Below the pieces are notes generated by a model. That model was not told where the DNA came from and searched no databases. It saw only the letters and a list, made by a program, of their open reading frames with translations. Shown in pieces: positions 1 through 10,015 of a DNA stretch of 64,000 bases (position 1 is the stretch's first letter; each line of letters opens with the position of its first letter). The position numbers were made by a program, and so were the translations under genes. Source of the DNA: Chitinophaga sp. E66 (lineage in GTDB: Bacteria; Bacteroidota; Bacteroidia; Chitinophagales; Chitinophagaceae); assembly GCA_019285755.1 (NCBI GenBank), contig CP079103.1, positions 3,472,001-3,536,000 of the forward strand, read 5' to 3'.

Positions 1-144
1 TTAGAAAATATGCAAAGCAGAGTCTTTGGGTGTTGGATAAAATCTAAGGTACAATACGGTTAAGATTAGAAACTAACTAAGCGCGTTAACATCTGGCCCC
101 AAAGTGTCTTCGTATATTCGTCTGTTAACAAAATATGTCCTTTT

Positions 145-907
145 ATGGCTAGATTAAATTCAATTTTCAAATTTACCGGCAAGCTCGGTAATGTCATTGC
201 CTACCGCCGGGGCGGGAAGCAGTTCCTTCGCACCCGGCCGGAATCGGTACGGCAAACACCCGCTACCCGACGCTCCGCACAATGGTTCGGGGCCGCCAGC
301 AGAAAGGGCGCCCTCGTCCGCAGCGCTATCATGCCCGATCTCGATATCGTGTGCGATGGCAATTATGTAAACATGCTGAACAAAAGGATCGTGGAAGCGG
401 GCCGCAATAACCACGCGGGCCTCAAAGGCTATCGTTTCAATCCTTACACGGGGATCGGCGATATCCTGCTGCTTCCGCCTACCTTCACCAAAGACGGCAG
501 GCTCCGCATCCCGGCACAACGGCCCTACGCGCCGCGCAACGCCGTTCGCGTGGAAGTAAAACTCATCGGCACCAGGATCGATTTCCTCAACCGCCGCGTC
601 ACCGGCTCCGACGCTGCCGTCCTGGAAATAGACCTCAGGAAACCTTTACAGGCGCGGATCTGACCATCGACGTTCCCGGAACCGGGACGCTACTGGTTAC
701 CGTCCGGTGAGAACTTTCTTTGATGACGCCGTATCCCAGAACCGGAAGTACACCGCCGCGGAAATCATCGCTGTGGTAGAGGATTATTCGCCGGTTTCCA
801 TACTAATGAAAGCCCACCAGCACAAACAACTGCCCCAATTGCTGGTAAATTTGCCTTTTGAGGCGGAACGCACCGACATCGAAGGCTTCACCATCCAAAG
901 GGAATAA
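145..907 (+). CDS. Unknown-family protein (first of three related copies), two apparent 1-bp deletions
   Basis: I do not recognise a named family, but the protein is related to those at 35439-36202 and 38745-39502. Its start has the shared pattern of a G-x-x-GN motif, a Y a few residues later, then a basic 'GK..lR' stretch, an Arg-rich linker and a helical segment. The frame breaks near 634 (a C missing after GAC) and near 706 (a G missing in CCGGTG). Restoring one base at each gives a continuous protein of about 254 residues ending at TAA 905-907. The C-terminal half looks beta-rich (ADLTIDVPGTGTLLVTVRVR). No divergent HTH gene lies upstream inside the window, and no small APTPPFF membrane protein follows, unlike the other two copies. 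The relationship is clearest at the N-terminus. Confidence 0.6.
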
Positions 908-1051
908 CCCCACGCCATAGGAGCCATATTTTGTTATAACACTTTCATTTTCAAATCTTATTGCCACTTCATTATGTCCGGAAGGCCTCCCTCCGCCAGG
1001 CATTGCCATGGGTTTTAGGCGCACTTCTTCCCAATTACAGGCTTGTTCCCT

Positions 1052-1205
1052 CCTTCACCTCATCCCCGCACCATCCCCACATCACCTCCGCATCAAGTCC
1101 ACCTGCTCCGTATTCTCTCCGTATCCGCCATTCGACAACCATTCGTAGATCATCCGTAGATTACACTGGACCTTACGTTGACCTTACCTTGACCTTATCT
1201 TGCAG
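1052..1205. repeat. Degenerate 11-bp tandem array that drifts along its length
   Basis: Fourteen consecutive 11-bp units can be laid out. Neighbours resemble each other while distant units do not: TCCCCGCACCA, TCCCCACATCA and CCTCCGCATCA, then TCCGTATTCTC and TCCGTATCCGC, then CATTCGTAGAT and CATCCGTAGAT, then TTACGTTGACC and TTACCTTGACC. An 11-bp unit cannot be a coding repeat. The array sits in the gene-free stretch 908-1373; apart from it and the terminator at its right end I see nothing else there. Confidence 0.6.
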
Positions 1206-1316
1206 GTCGTACCTATACCGTAACAGGTAGGTTTTAATGCCGTTCCAGCTTTTAACCAGCCTTATATAGACAAGGCCTTTCCACTTACCATTTCCAGGCA
1301 ATCTCTAATTGCTCCA

Positions 1317-1354
1317 TATAAAAAACGGGCGGCATGCTTACGCGTGCCGCCCGT
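1317..1354 (-). terminator. Rho-independent terminator of the alcohol dehydrogenase gene
   Basis: A perfect 10-bp stem (ACGGGCGGCA with TGCCGCCCGT, 10-nt loop) is followed on the minus strand by a T run. It lies 20 bp past the dehydrogenase stop codon. Confidence 0.85.
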
Positions 1355-1373
1355 CGTTATTTAGAAAAACCTC

Positions 1374-2427
1374 TTACTGCTTCAGCGAAGCCATATCGAT
1401 CACGAAACGGTATTTCACGTCGCTTTTCAGCAGGCGCTCGTAAGCTTCGTTGATCTGGCGGATATCGATCATCTCGATGTCGGAAACGATGTTATGCTTT
1501 CCACAGAAGTCCAGCATCTCCTGGGTTTCCGCAATCCCTCCGATCATGGAGCCGGCAAAGCTCTTGCGGCCCATAATCACGCTGAAAGCGGCCACGGGGA
1601 GCGGGTGCTCGGGAGCGCCTACCAGCGCCAGGGAACCATCTACCCGCAGGAGGTTGAGATATGCATTGATATCGTGCTGCGCGGATACGCAGTCCAGTAT
1701 GAAATGCAGCTTACCATGGAAGGCGGCCATCTGGCTCTCATCTTTCGACATCACCACTTCATCTGCACCAAGGCGTTTGGCTTCCGCGAATTTGGACTCG
1801 GAAGTGGTGAAGGCCACCACATGTGCGCCCATGGCTTTGGCGATCTTGATGCCCATATGCCCGAGCCCCCTATGCCTACGATACCTACTTTCTTACCGGG
1901 GCCAACATTCCAATGGCGAAGCGGGGAGTAAGTGGTGATACCGGCGCAGAGTAACGGGCTGCCGCGGCAGCGTCCAGGTTATCTGGGATGCGCAGTACGA
2001 AGTGCTCGTCTACCACCACCTTCTCGGAATACCCACCAAAAGTTTGCGTACCCAGGTGTTTATCCGGCCCGTTATAGGTCTGAATGTTCCCTTTTTCGCA
2101 GAACTGCTCCAGGTCTTCCTTGCAGTATTCGCATTCCCGGCAGGAATCCACCATACAACCTACGCCTACCAGGTCGCCCACTTTAAACTTGCTTACGTGG
2201 CCGCCAACTTTCACGACCCTGCCCACTATCTCATGGCCGGGCACGCATGGGTACATGGTAAAATGCCATTCGTTCCGCGCCGTGTGCAGATCCGAGTGGC
2301 AAACGCCGCAATAGAGGATGTCGATCTCTACGTCGTGCGGGGTTACTTCCCGGCGGTTGATGCCCATCTGGTCCAGCTGCGCTTCCGCGGCCGGGGTGCC
2401 GAATGCTTTCACTGTAGTCGTATTCAT
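1374..2427 (-). CDS. Zinc-dependent NAD(P)-alcohol dehydrogenase (YahK/CAD-like), frameshifted
   Basis: Medium-chain dehydrogenase, about 350 residues. The N-terminal GroES-like half has the catalytic zinc ligands CGVCHSD and GHE, and the structural zinc loop C-x2-C-x2-C-x7-C ([15 protein letters not shown]). The Rossmann half has [18 protein letters not shown]. Two single-base deletions, in the CCC run near 1959 and the GGGGG run near 1870, split the reading frame; with one base restored at each the sequence is continuous through [15 protein letters not shown]. It is expected to interconvert aldehydes and alcohols in the cytoplasm. The gene stands alone between its terminator and the cupin gene. 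The substrate cannot be told from the sequence. Confidence 0.88.
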
Positions 2428-2512
2428 GATTCGTTATTTTAAAGCGTTAAAAATAAAGGCCGGAAGTCTTAATTAATTTATGAGAATCAAACCGATCCTT
2501 GCAAAATTCAAA

Positions 2513-2911
2513 CTACTTCAACTTGTAATCCTGGTCCGAAACCGCTTCTTCCCAGTCTACCACTTTGCCGTCGAGATTCTCCTGGATCGCGATGTGCGTC
2601 ATCCCATTGGTGGCGGTGGCGCCGTGCCAGTGGCGCTCCCCGGCGGCAAACCAGACCACATCGCCGGGATGGATCTCTTCCACCGGACCGCCTTCCCGCT
2701 GTACCCAGCCCACACCGGCGGTTACGATGAGCGTCTGGCCGAGGGGATGGGTATGCCAGTTCGTTCTTGCGCCCGGTTCAAAAGTGACGCTGGCCGCCGC
2801 GGCACGACGGGCGCCGTTGGGCTCGAAAAGGGGATCAATGCGTACGGATCCCGTGAACCAATCCGAAGGGCCCTGGGCCGAGGGTTTAGTGCCGATTCTT
2901 GTTATTTCCAT
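2513..2911 (-). CDS. Small cupin protein, (R)-mandelonitrile-lyase / carboxymuconolactone type
   Basis: An intact single-domain cupin of 132 residues. Cupin motif 1 is visible as [13 protein letters not shown] and motif 2 as GERHWHGA, giving the usual three His metal ligands. The spacing and the sequence [18 protein letters not shown] match the family annotated as (R)-mandelonitrile lyase or cupin carboxymuconolactone decarboxylase. No signal peptide. It follows the dehydrogenase in the same orientation but is upstream of it by about 85 bp, so co-transcription is possible. The true substrate is unknown. Confidence 0.8.
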   Translation of the reverse strand: MEITRIGTKPSAQGPSDWFTGSVRIDPLFEPNGARRAAAASVTFEPGARTNWHTHPLGQTLIVTAGVGWVQREGGPVEEIHPGDVVWFAAGERHWHGATATNGMTHIAIQENLDGKVVDWEEAVSDQDYKLK

Positions 2912-3038
2912 GATGATGGCTTTTATGTCGATGATTCAATAACAAATCTAAAGCGGGCTTGTTTATCATGCGCTTTTTATTACACCCCAAACCTTGGATA
3001 ACCCGTTCATTTTTATTATTTTGTGCAGTTTTTCCGAT

Positions 3039-3793
3039 ATGCTTTCCATTATCATATATTTAGTCCTGATCAGTTTCCTCGCCACGCTGGTGCGCTCTAC
3101 GTTCGGGTTCGGGGAATCACTGATCGCCGTTCCGCTTTTCGTGCTGTTTATCCCGTTGCATGTGGCAGTTCCCTTGTCGGTACTGATGTCGATTTTCGTA
3201 GCGGCGGTGGTAGTAGTGCAGGATCATAAAGCCATCCATTTCAACAGCGCCAAATGGCTCATATTATATGCCCTCCTGGGCATTCCCTTCGGCTTGCTCA
3301 TACTTTCTTACGGAAATGAATACTGGGTGAAGATCGGGCTGGGAGCGCTGATTATCGCCTACAGCATCTTTACCCTGAATGCGAAACATACCGTAAAGCT
3401 GGAACAGGACAGCCCGTTCTGGCTGTTCATCTGCGGATTTCTATCCGGCGTACTGGGCGGGGCTTACGGGATCAATGGGCCGCCGCTGGTGGTATACGGC
3501 AATAAACGGGGCTGGAGCGCCCGGCATTTCAGGGCTACCCTCCAGGCCTACTTTCTGCCGGCCAGCTTTATCGGCGTGGTAGGATATGCGGTGCAGGGGC
3601 TGTTGGGGTGGACGGTCATCCAATACTTCCTCATCTGCGTACCGGCCATGCTGCCGGCGATCTTCCTGGGCCGGTACCTCAACCGGAAGATACAGGGCAA
3701 TGCCTTTTACAAGTATGTTTATGGGGATTGATCGCCATTGGCGCGTTGCTGATCTTCTTCACCATGGCGGGGCTGACACAGGAGCTGAAATAA
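3039..3793 (+). CDS. TauE/SafE family membrane transporter, C-terminus frameshifted
   Basis: About 250 residues with seven to eight hydrophobic segments and the family's duplicated TSUP fold. Visible signatures are the N-terminal FGFGESLIAVPL and the second-half GFLSGVLGGAYGINGPPLVVY. I chose ATG 3039 because the in-frame upstream extension is hydrophobic but lacks a better start. A missing G in the GGGG run near 3726 ends the frame early; restoring it gives the C-terminal helix GLIAIGALLIFFTMAGL and a stop at 3793. TSUP proteins export sulfite, sulfonates or related anions; the substrate is not determinable here. Confidence 0.82.
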
Positions 3794-3907
3794 CCCGGTG
3801 CGCGAAACGCGCGGTTACAGGGATTATTGTTTCCGTTTTAACTTTTCCTTTAAGGGGATTATGCTATTTTTAGTTGCAGTTCAATATTCCTTACCCAATC
3901 CCCTGTT

Positions 3908-6233
3908 ATGCTCCGCCCATCCCTGTTGATCACTACACTCATTATTGCTTTTCAGACCACTGAAGCCCAGACGCCCTCCGCCAACCAATATACCTTCGCC
4001 CGGCTGTATGGGTACGTCCGTTATTTCCACCCATCGGACGCCAATGTGGTGACCGACTGGAATACGCTGGCCATCTACGGCGCGAAGGCCGTAGACAAGG
4101 CGAAAAACACTTCCGAGCTGAAGGCCGCATTGGAGGAGGTCTTCCTCCCCATCGCACCAACGCTCCGGATATTCGAGACCGGCAAATCGCCGCAGTCGCC
4201 TTTCGTTATGCCTAAAGAAGCGGCAGGCATGAAAGTAGTAACCTGGCAACACAACGGATACGGCGCTTCGGGAATATCTACAAATCCATCCGGACTAACA
4301 GTTACAACTTCGTACCCAAAAGCACGGGCGCGCCCGGCGCATCGTTCAGCAATCTCTCCACCCATATAGACGCGCAGCCATACCGTGGCCGGAAGTTCCG
4401 GTTCACCGCCGCATCCTCGCCACCAATCTCCGCAATGCCTACGGGCAGTTCTGGGCGCGGGTAGACAGGGAGGGCAACGCCATGGGCTTCTTCGATAATA
4501 TGGGTGACCGGCCCATCTCCGGTGTCTCCACGAAGTGGCGCCGAGACACTATCGCCGGCACCATAGACTCCGATGCCAAAACGATCGTATTCGGCGCCAT
4601 GGTTCTCAGGGACGGCAGCTTCCTGATCGACGACCTCCGGTTCGAAGTAGAGACGCCCGAAGGCTGGAAAAGCCTTGACATTAATGGCCGCTTCGAAGAT
4701 GACAAGTCCGGGAAAGACCCGGCCCATTGGAACTACAATAAAAACGATGCCTTTATGACCGTAGCCGTCGTGTCTGGTCAGGCTGCGGAAGGGAAGAAAG
4801 CCGTGGAGGTCGGCAGGATGACTGCTGGCAATAATGCTGCATACGCCAAAGAGCTCTTCCCCGTCAACATGCCCGCAGGAACGCTACTGCGCAAAGACAT
4901 CGGCAACGGCCTCAGCATCGAGATGCCGCTGGCTTTATGGGGCGACGGAAAGGCCACCTATCCCCTCACCGACACTGCCGCCGCCAGGGCGCTCAGCGAT
5001 AAGCGCTCCGCAGACCTCCCTACTCCCCTCACCGGCGAATACTTATACCTTCGCCTGGCCAATACCTGCATCACCTGGAACATCTACCAGCACTTCCACC
5101 CATACTTCAAGGAATGGACGACCGACTGGGACCAGGATCTCCGCACCGCCATCGCATCCTGCTACCGGGATAAAACAGATATTGATTTCGAGGGTACGCT
5201 CGCCGTACTTAATGCCCGGCTGCACGACGGCCATACCTTCGTGACCGGCCCGCAGACATACGCACATCGCGCCTTCCTTCCGCTCCGCCTCACCTGGGCG
5301 GATAATAGCCTTGTGGTGACCGAAGCGCTTACTACTGCTTCCAAAGCGCAACGCGGCAACGTAATTACCGCCATCAACGGCCGGCCAACCAACGAATACC
5401 TCAAAGAGCGATCTACCAGGGTTTCTGCCGGCAGCGACAACGCCATGATCCGGCAGACCATCGCCAATATGGTGATCTCCAGACCGGACTCCAGCCTGCG
5501 GTTAACCTTCCGCTCCAAAGACGGAAAAGAATGGCAGGAAACGTTGCCTTTCAGCCTTCCCCGAACGCATATCACAGCAAACAGCCTGCTACCCGCCCAC
5601 CGGCCTATCATAAACTCGAAGATGGTATCATCTATGTAGACCCTCGCGCCTGGCCCGGGAAGAGATGAAAGGGAAGATGGACGAGATCGCAGCGGCGAAA
5701 GGCGTGGTAGTCGACCTCCGGGGTTATCCTAAAGACATGAACGGGATGTACCTCATCCAACACCTGATGAAAGAAAAAGAGCAGGATAAATGGATGCACA
5801 CCCAGCGCCTGGCCCGCCCCGATCATGAAGAGACCGCGTGGGACAGCTTCGGCTGGAACCTGTCTCCCCTCAAACCGCATATCGGCGGCAAAACCATCTT
5901 CCTGACAGACGGCAGCGCCATCAGCTACGCAGAATCCGCATGGGTTACATCAAAGACCAGGATCTCGCGCTCGTCATCGGAGAGCCCACCGCAGGCGCCA
6001 ACGGCAACGTAGCCAGCGTGCCCCTTCCCGGCGGATATTCCTTCCGCTTCACTGGAATGAAGGTGACCCAGCACGACGGTACCCAACATTACACGAAAGG
6101 CATTGAGCCGGACATAATCATGAAGCCCACCATCCAGGGGATCGTCGATAACCGCGACGAGCTGCTGGATAAGGCCGTTGAGCTGATCAAAAACAACGGC
6201 GCTACGGTGAGCAATCCGGAGGCATCCCGGTAA
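3908..6233 (+). CDS. S41 family (tricorn/CtpA-like) serine peptidase, several frameshifts
   Basis: About 775 residues in at least four pieces. A signal peptide is present (MLRPSLLITTLIIAFQTTEA). An N-terminal domain carries RLYGYVRYFHPSD, and a related second helical segment has IYQHFHPYFKEWTTDW. A PDZ-like segment follows (RGNVITAINGRPTNEYL), then the S41 catalytic core: VVDLRGYPKD, the nucleophile region FLTDGSAISYAES and GEPTAGANGNV. Frame breaks lie near 4330-4480, 5590-5660 and 5960. The protein is probably periplasmic. A second, shorter S41 peptidase lies at 7159-8640 on the other strand. Confidence 0.8.
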
Positions 6234-6268
6234 TCTCCATTTCCGGGCAATTGCGTTATATTGCAGGT

Positions 6269-6514
6269 ATGTGTGAACACGAACAAAAGCATTGCCCTAA
6301 GTGCAGTAGCCCTTTTGAGTGTAAGGTGGGCTCCATCCTGCTCTGCCAGTGCATGACCGTGCCGCTGACGCAGGAGGAGCGCGATTTCATCGCATCGAAG
6401 TATGCGGACTGCCTCTGCGCTGCGTGCCTGAAGGATATGAAGTCCGCCTACCACCAGCAATTGCAGCAGGATAAGCTGCACAATATCTCCACCTTGCTGT
6501 TCCCGAAGAAGTAA
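6269..6514 (+). CDS. Small cysteine-rich CWC-type protein
   Basis: 81 residues starting MCEHEQKHCPKC. The cysteine pattern is CPKC, then FECK, LCQC, and a later CLCAACL; this looks like a small zinc-binding protein of the cysteine-rich CWC family. The start at 6269 is preferred over the in-frame upstream codon because the six extra residues are not conserved-looking. It lies 36 bp after the S41 peptidase gene and may be read from the same transcript. Function is unknown. Confidence 0.65.
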   Translation: MCEHEQKHCPKCSSPFECKVGSILLCQCMTVPLTQEERDFIASKYADCLCAACLKDMKSAYHQQLQQDKLHNISTLLFPKK

Positions 6515-6562
6515 TACCGGCAAATGCGGCCGTTTCCTTACATTGCGGCTCAAATATTTCCA

Positions 6563-7072
6563 ATGGAAGAAAAATATGGTATTGACATCGATAACGCCCA
6601 TCCCAAAGCGGTAGCCCTCATCCCGGAAGAATTTTTCTGGGACGGTGTAGATGAACTGGCCCCTTTCGGTTCAGATGAAGGCGACACCGCGCTCGCCGAA
6701 TACCGCCACTGGCGGACCATCAACCCTACCGCATCTTCGCTGGAATGCATGCGCTGGGTGATCGAAAGCCTGGGCGAAATGCCCATGGCAGATTACAATG
6801 CTACCCTGCCGGACAGGGAGAAGATACAGGCCGCCATCGCCGATGAGGAATACGATGACCAGTATTACATCTTCACCCTCGACGTCACCGTGATCGCCAC
6901 CGGCTTTGCCCAGCTGGTAGACGAAGGGTTCATTGAACCTGCAAATAAACCTTACATCCGGGTTGCGATCGACCGGCAAAGGATATGGGCTGAAGTTTCC
7001 GGCACGCCGGCATTTGCGGAGGCCTATACCGCTAACCTGAACGTGCTCGGCAGGGCATTACAGGAAGCCTGA
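6563..7072 (+). CDS. YfeS-like conserved protein
   Basis: An intact protein of 169 residues with no signal peptide. The motif HPKAVALIPEEFFWDGVDELAPFGSDEG (positions about 8-35) resembles the uncharacterised E. coli YfeS family from memory. The rest is acidic and helical. It closes the plus-strand run that starts with the S41 peptidase; a strong terminator follows at 7094. Function unknown. Confidence 0.55.
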   Translation: MEEKYGIDIDNAHPKAVALIPEEFFWDGVDELAPFGSDEGDTALAEYRHWRTINPTASSLECMRWVIESLGEMPMADYNATLPDREKIQAAIADEEYDDQYYIFTLDVTVIATGFAQLVDEGFIEPANKPYIRVAIDRQRIWAEVSGTPAFAEAYTANLNVLGRALQEA

Positions 7073-7093
7073 GCCGTCAAATAACAGACAAAT

Positions 7094-7129
7094 ACCCCTG
7101 TGGCATGGAAGCCGCAGGGGTGTTTTTTT
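7094..7129 (+). terminator. Rho-independent terminator
   Basis: An 11-bp stem (ACCCCTGTGGC with GCCGCAGGGGT, one G-T pair) followed by seven T. It lies between the convergent YfeS-like and S41 genes. Confidence 0.9.
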
Positions 7130-7158
7130 GTGGAATTTATAGGGCATGGATAAGTTGG

Positions 7159-8640
7159 CTACTTTTTCCCGGACCGGATCATATCCAGCGTGTATTGGAT
7201 CTCCGGGTCCTGGTTAGCGCGGATGTACTGCTGGAAGGCTTCAAAGGAAAGCTCCTTATCCGGCGTGCAGCCACGGCCATTGTCCTGCTGCGCCTTCATG
7301 AAATAAATCTCGCTCATCGGCACCGTCAGCCGGCTTTTGGTCTTAGGTAACGTGTAAGTGCTGAACCATGCTGCCGTGGTGGACGCTTCCCCGCTGCCGG
7401 TCTCCGTTCCTACCAGCGTTCCGCGCTTGTTATTCTTCACGAGCGCCGCGAAATAAGTGGCGGCGCTTACCGTTCCGCCGCTGATCAGCACGTATACATT
7501 CCCTTTAAAGTTATTCTTATCCGGCGGATAGTTGGTAATGGAACCTTCCGTCAGGCGGGCATTACCGAAGTAGAACCCGGCCGCGCTGTCGTAATCGAAC
7601 CGTTGTTTCAGGAAATTATCATTCTGCTTGATTTCCTCCTCTCCCATTTTTGCACCGTAGCCATTGAGCAGGTTTTCGGTATCATGGAGCCGGATGTTCT
7701 TCGTGCGATAGTTGAATACGTTATCGAAGGGCTTCAGTGCCACGAAAGAATACAGCAGGGCCGACATGTTCGGGTTGCCGCCGCCATTAGAGCGGATGTC
7801 GATGATCACATTCCCGATGTTCCTTTTCCTGACCTCTTCGAAAAAGCTGCTTAGCTCCTTATACATTTCGTTTTCCTGGAGCATGAACGTAAGGACCGTT
7901 AAAATAGCGGTGGATTCCTTGTCCAGGTACTCCTTCGTCACATAAGCGCGTTTCAGGAAGGTATTGAAGGGCAACTCTCCCAGGTTGCGGTTATGGTAGC
8001 CGGTCTTGGCGTCTACGGACTTTAGCTGTACTGTAACCGGGCTCTTTGCACCGAAATCCCTGTACACTACCTCGTAGCCGGCAGCATCCGGGAAGATCAG
8101 GCTGATGAACAGGCTCAGGTTCGTGGCGGCGCGGTCTGCGCCGGTGCGGATGAAACCATCGCTGTAGGTGGCGTAGCCTATTTCGCTCAGTATCTTCGAC
8201 GCCGGCATTTTGTTGATGCTGATGATCTCGGCGCCGAAAGGAATGGCCGCGCCTTTTGCGTTTACGATGATCTTATCCCGGAACGTAGTAGTGGCCAGCG
8301 GGAAGTGATGAATGCCATAGAATACATCGATCACACGCTCCTCGTCGTAATCCAGCTTCAGGTGCACATCGTTGAACAACTGCACGGGAGAATAACGCAG
8401 GGCGCTCAGGAGCGAAGGGTCTTTGTCCAGCCGGGCCATTAGCGAATCCATCTTCCTGTTGAAAGCAACCGTATCCGTGAACTTGTAAGGGTTGGGGTGC
8501 TGGCGCTTCAGGAGGTCAACCGCGTATATAAAATCGTCTTTCAGATCTTGCCTGGTGAACCCGGTAAAGGGTTGCTGCTGCGCCACGGCGGAGGTGGCCA
8601 TCAGGGACATGAGGATCCCGGATGCAATTAATTGCTTCAT
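7159..8640 (-). CDS. S41 family peptidase, intact
   Basis: 493 residues, one of the few long uninterrupted genes here. A signal peptide ends at VAQQQ (MKQLIASGILMSLMATSAVAQ). The S41 core is at about residues 250-440: NVIIDIRSNGGGNP, then the nucleophile region VLISGGTVSAATYFAAL and LVGTETGSGE. There is no obvious PDZ domain between the N-terminal helical cap and the core. It is probably a periplasmic or membrane-associated processing peptidase. It lies 57 bp upstream of the MutS-like gene's stop, transcribed in the same direction. Confidence 0.85.
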   Translation of the reverse strand: MKQLIASGILMSLMATSAVAQQQPFTGFTRQDLKDDFIYAVDLLKRQHPNPYKFTDTVAFNRKMDSLMARLDKDPSLLSALRYSPVQLFNDVHLKLDYDEERVIDVFYGIHHFPLATTTFRDKIIVNAKGAAIPFGAEIISINKMPASKILSEIGYATYSDGFIRTGADRAATNLSLFISLIFPDAAGYEVVYRDFGAKSPVTVQLKSVDAKTGYHNRNLGELPFNTFLKRAYVTKEYLDKESTAILTVLTFMLQENEMYKELSSFFEEVRKRNIGNVIIDIRSNGGGNPNMSALLYSFVALKPFDNVFNYRTKNIRLHDTENLLNGYGAKMGEEEIKQNDNFLKQRFDYDSAAGFYFGNARLTEGSITNYPPDKNNFKGNVYVLISGGTVSAATYFAALVKNNKRGTLVGTETGSGEASTTAAWFSTYTLPKTKSRLTVPMSEIYFMKAQQDNGRGCTPDKELSFEAFQQYIRANQDPEIQYTLDMIRSGKK

Positions 8641-8697
8641 GCTATCAGTAATTTAAAAAGTAAGGTGATGGCGGCGGATCGCCGCTTTGGTTTCCGG

Positions 8698-10015
8698 TTA
8701 CATCTTATTGATCAGGTCTATGATACCTTCGTTTTCGATAATCATCATACCCTGCCGGTCTTCGGTAATACCTTCCTGCAAGGTGTAGGTATACCTGGGC
8801 ACATTCCCTTCCAGTACGGTGGGCATGAACCGGAACTGCACGTTCGGCAGGTCTTTCAATGCTTCCCCTACTTCGATGATGTGGGTGGAGACGATGAAAA
8901 GGCAGTTGTTGTATTCGGAGAAACCCTGCGTTACCGCCAGGGTGCCATCGTAGGCGTCTTTGACATTGGTGCCTTTGAACAGCTCATCGAACATCAGCAG
9001 GAGGTGCTCGCCCGTGGCGGCGGCCTGTGCCGCGTCTCTTACCCGCACCACTTCTGCATAGAAATGGCTATATCCCAGGGCAATATTATCCGCCACGTTG
9101 ATGCTGGAAAAGATGCCTTCCCGCACGGAAAACACCATATCCGCCGCCGCTACCGGGAAGCCGATATGCGCCATATACATGCCGATGCCGATGGATTTCA
9201 TCCAGGTGGATTTCCCGGCCATGTTCGCCCCTGTAAGGAATATGACGTTACTGCCTTCCTTCATGTGCAGGTCGTTCCCCACGGCCCTGGCGATACAGGG
9301 ATGCCTCAGGTCGCTGGCGTGAAAGATATTCCTTTCCCGCTCCACCGCCTGCGCATAGCAGAACTTACGCTCCCGGGCCACCTGGCCAACGGCAATGTAC
9401 ACATCCGTTTCCGCGATGAAGCGCAGTACTTCTTTCATAGCCTCGTTATGCCTGTTGCGCAGCAGGAAGTCGTATTCCGAGACCGTCTGTATGGACATTG
9501 GTTTATAAATATCGCTGTCCAGTATCTTTTGGATGTCCTTCTGATGCAGGATGGCCATCAGTTCATCGACACGCTGCTGGAAAGGGCTCTTGTCCTTTTG
9601 AGGACATGCAGCAATCCAGGCATTTTTGCAGAGTAACGATGGTGGCCTGCAATTGCAGCAGGATATTTTTATACCGGCCGTCTTTGGTAAGGCCGGCCAA
9701 CAGCTTCAGTAGATAATTATCTGCCGTGGTGGCCAGCTGCGATTTACCGCTGGAATTGTCGGTATATTCCCGCATGAGGGCCACCTGGTCTGCCTCGAAC
9801 GGGAATGCGATGCCTTCGTGCCCGAAGAACTGGAATATCGCGGCGCGCCGGTTAATGGATGCGGCGTCTGTCAGCGGATGGGAGAACATCTCATCCATCA
9901 GCTTCTCACCGATGCGGGTTTTGACTTTATTGAACAGGTAATACACCGAGCCCTGCCGGAACTTGCCCATCAGGTTCAACTCACCTACCGACTGCCGGTC
10001 GATTTTAAAACTCAT
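8698..10015 (-). CDS. MutS-family ATPase lacking the mismatch-recognition domain (second of a tandem pair)
   Basis: About 438 residues. It has a helical lever/clamp-like N-terminal part and then the MutS domain V: Walker A GANMAGKST, Walker B LLLMFDELFKGTN and the STH motif. The length is half that of MutS and there is no N-terminal mismatch-binding domain with the Phe-x-Glu motif, so this is not canonical MutS. One frame break occurs near 9590 in an AAAA run. Its ATG overlaps the stop of the next paralogue by ATGA (10012-10015), so the two are translationally coupled and their products may form a heterodimer. Role unknown. Confidence 0.82.

Noticed and set aside
961..1230. Open frame of 89 codons
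   Set aside because: It covers the 11-bp array; the translation is Ser/Pro-rich and accidental.
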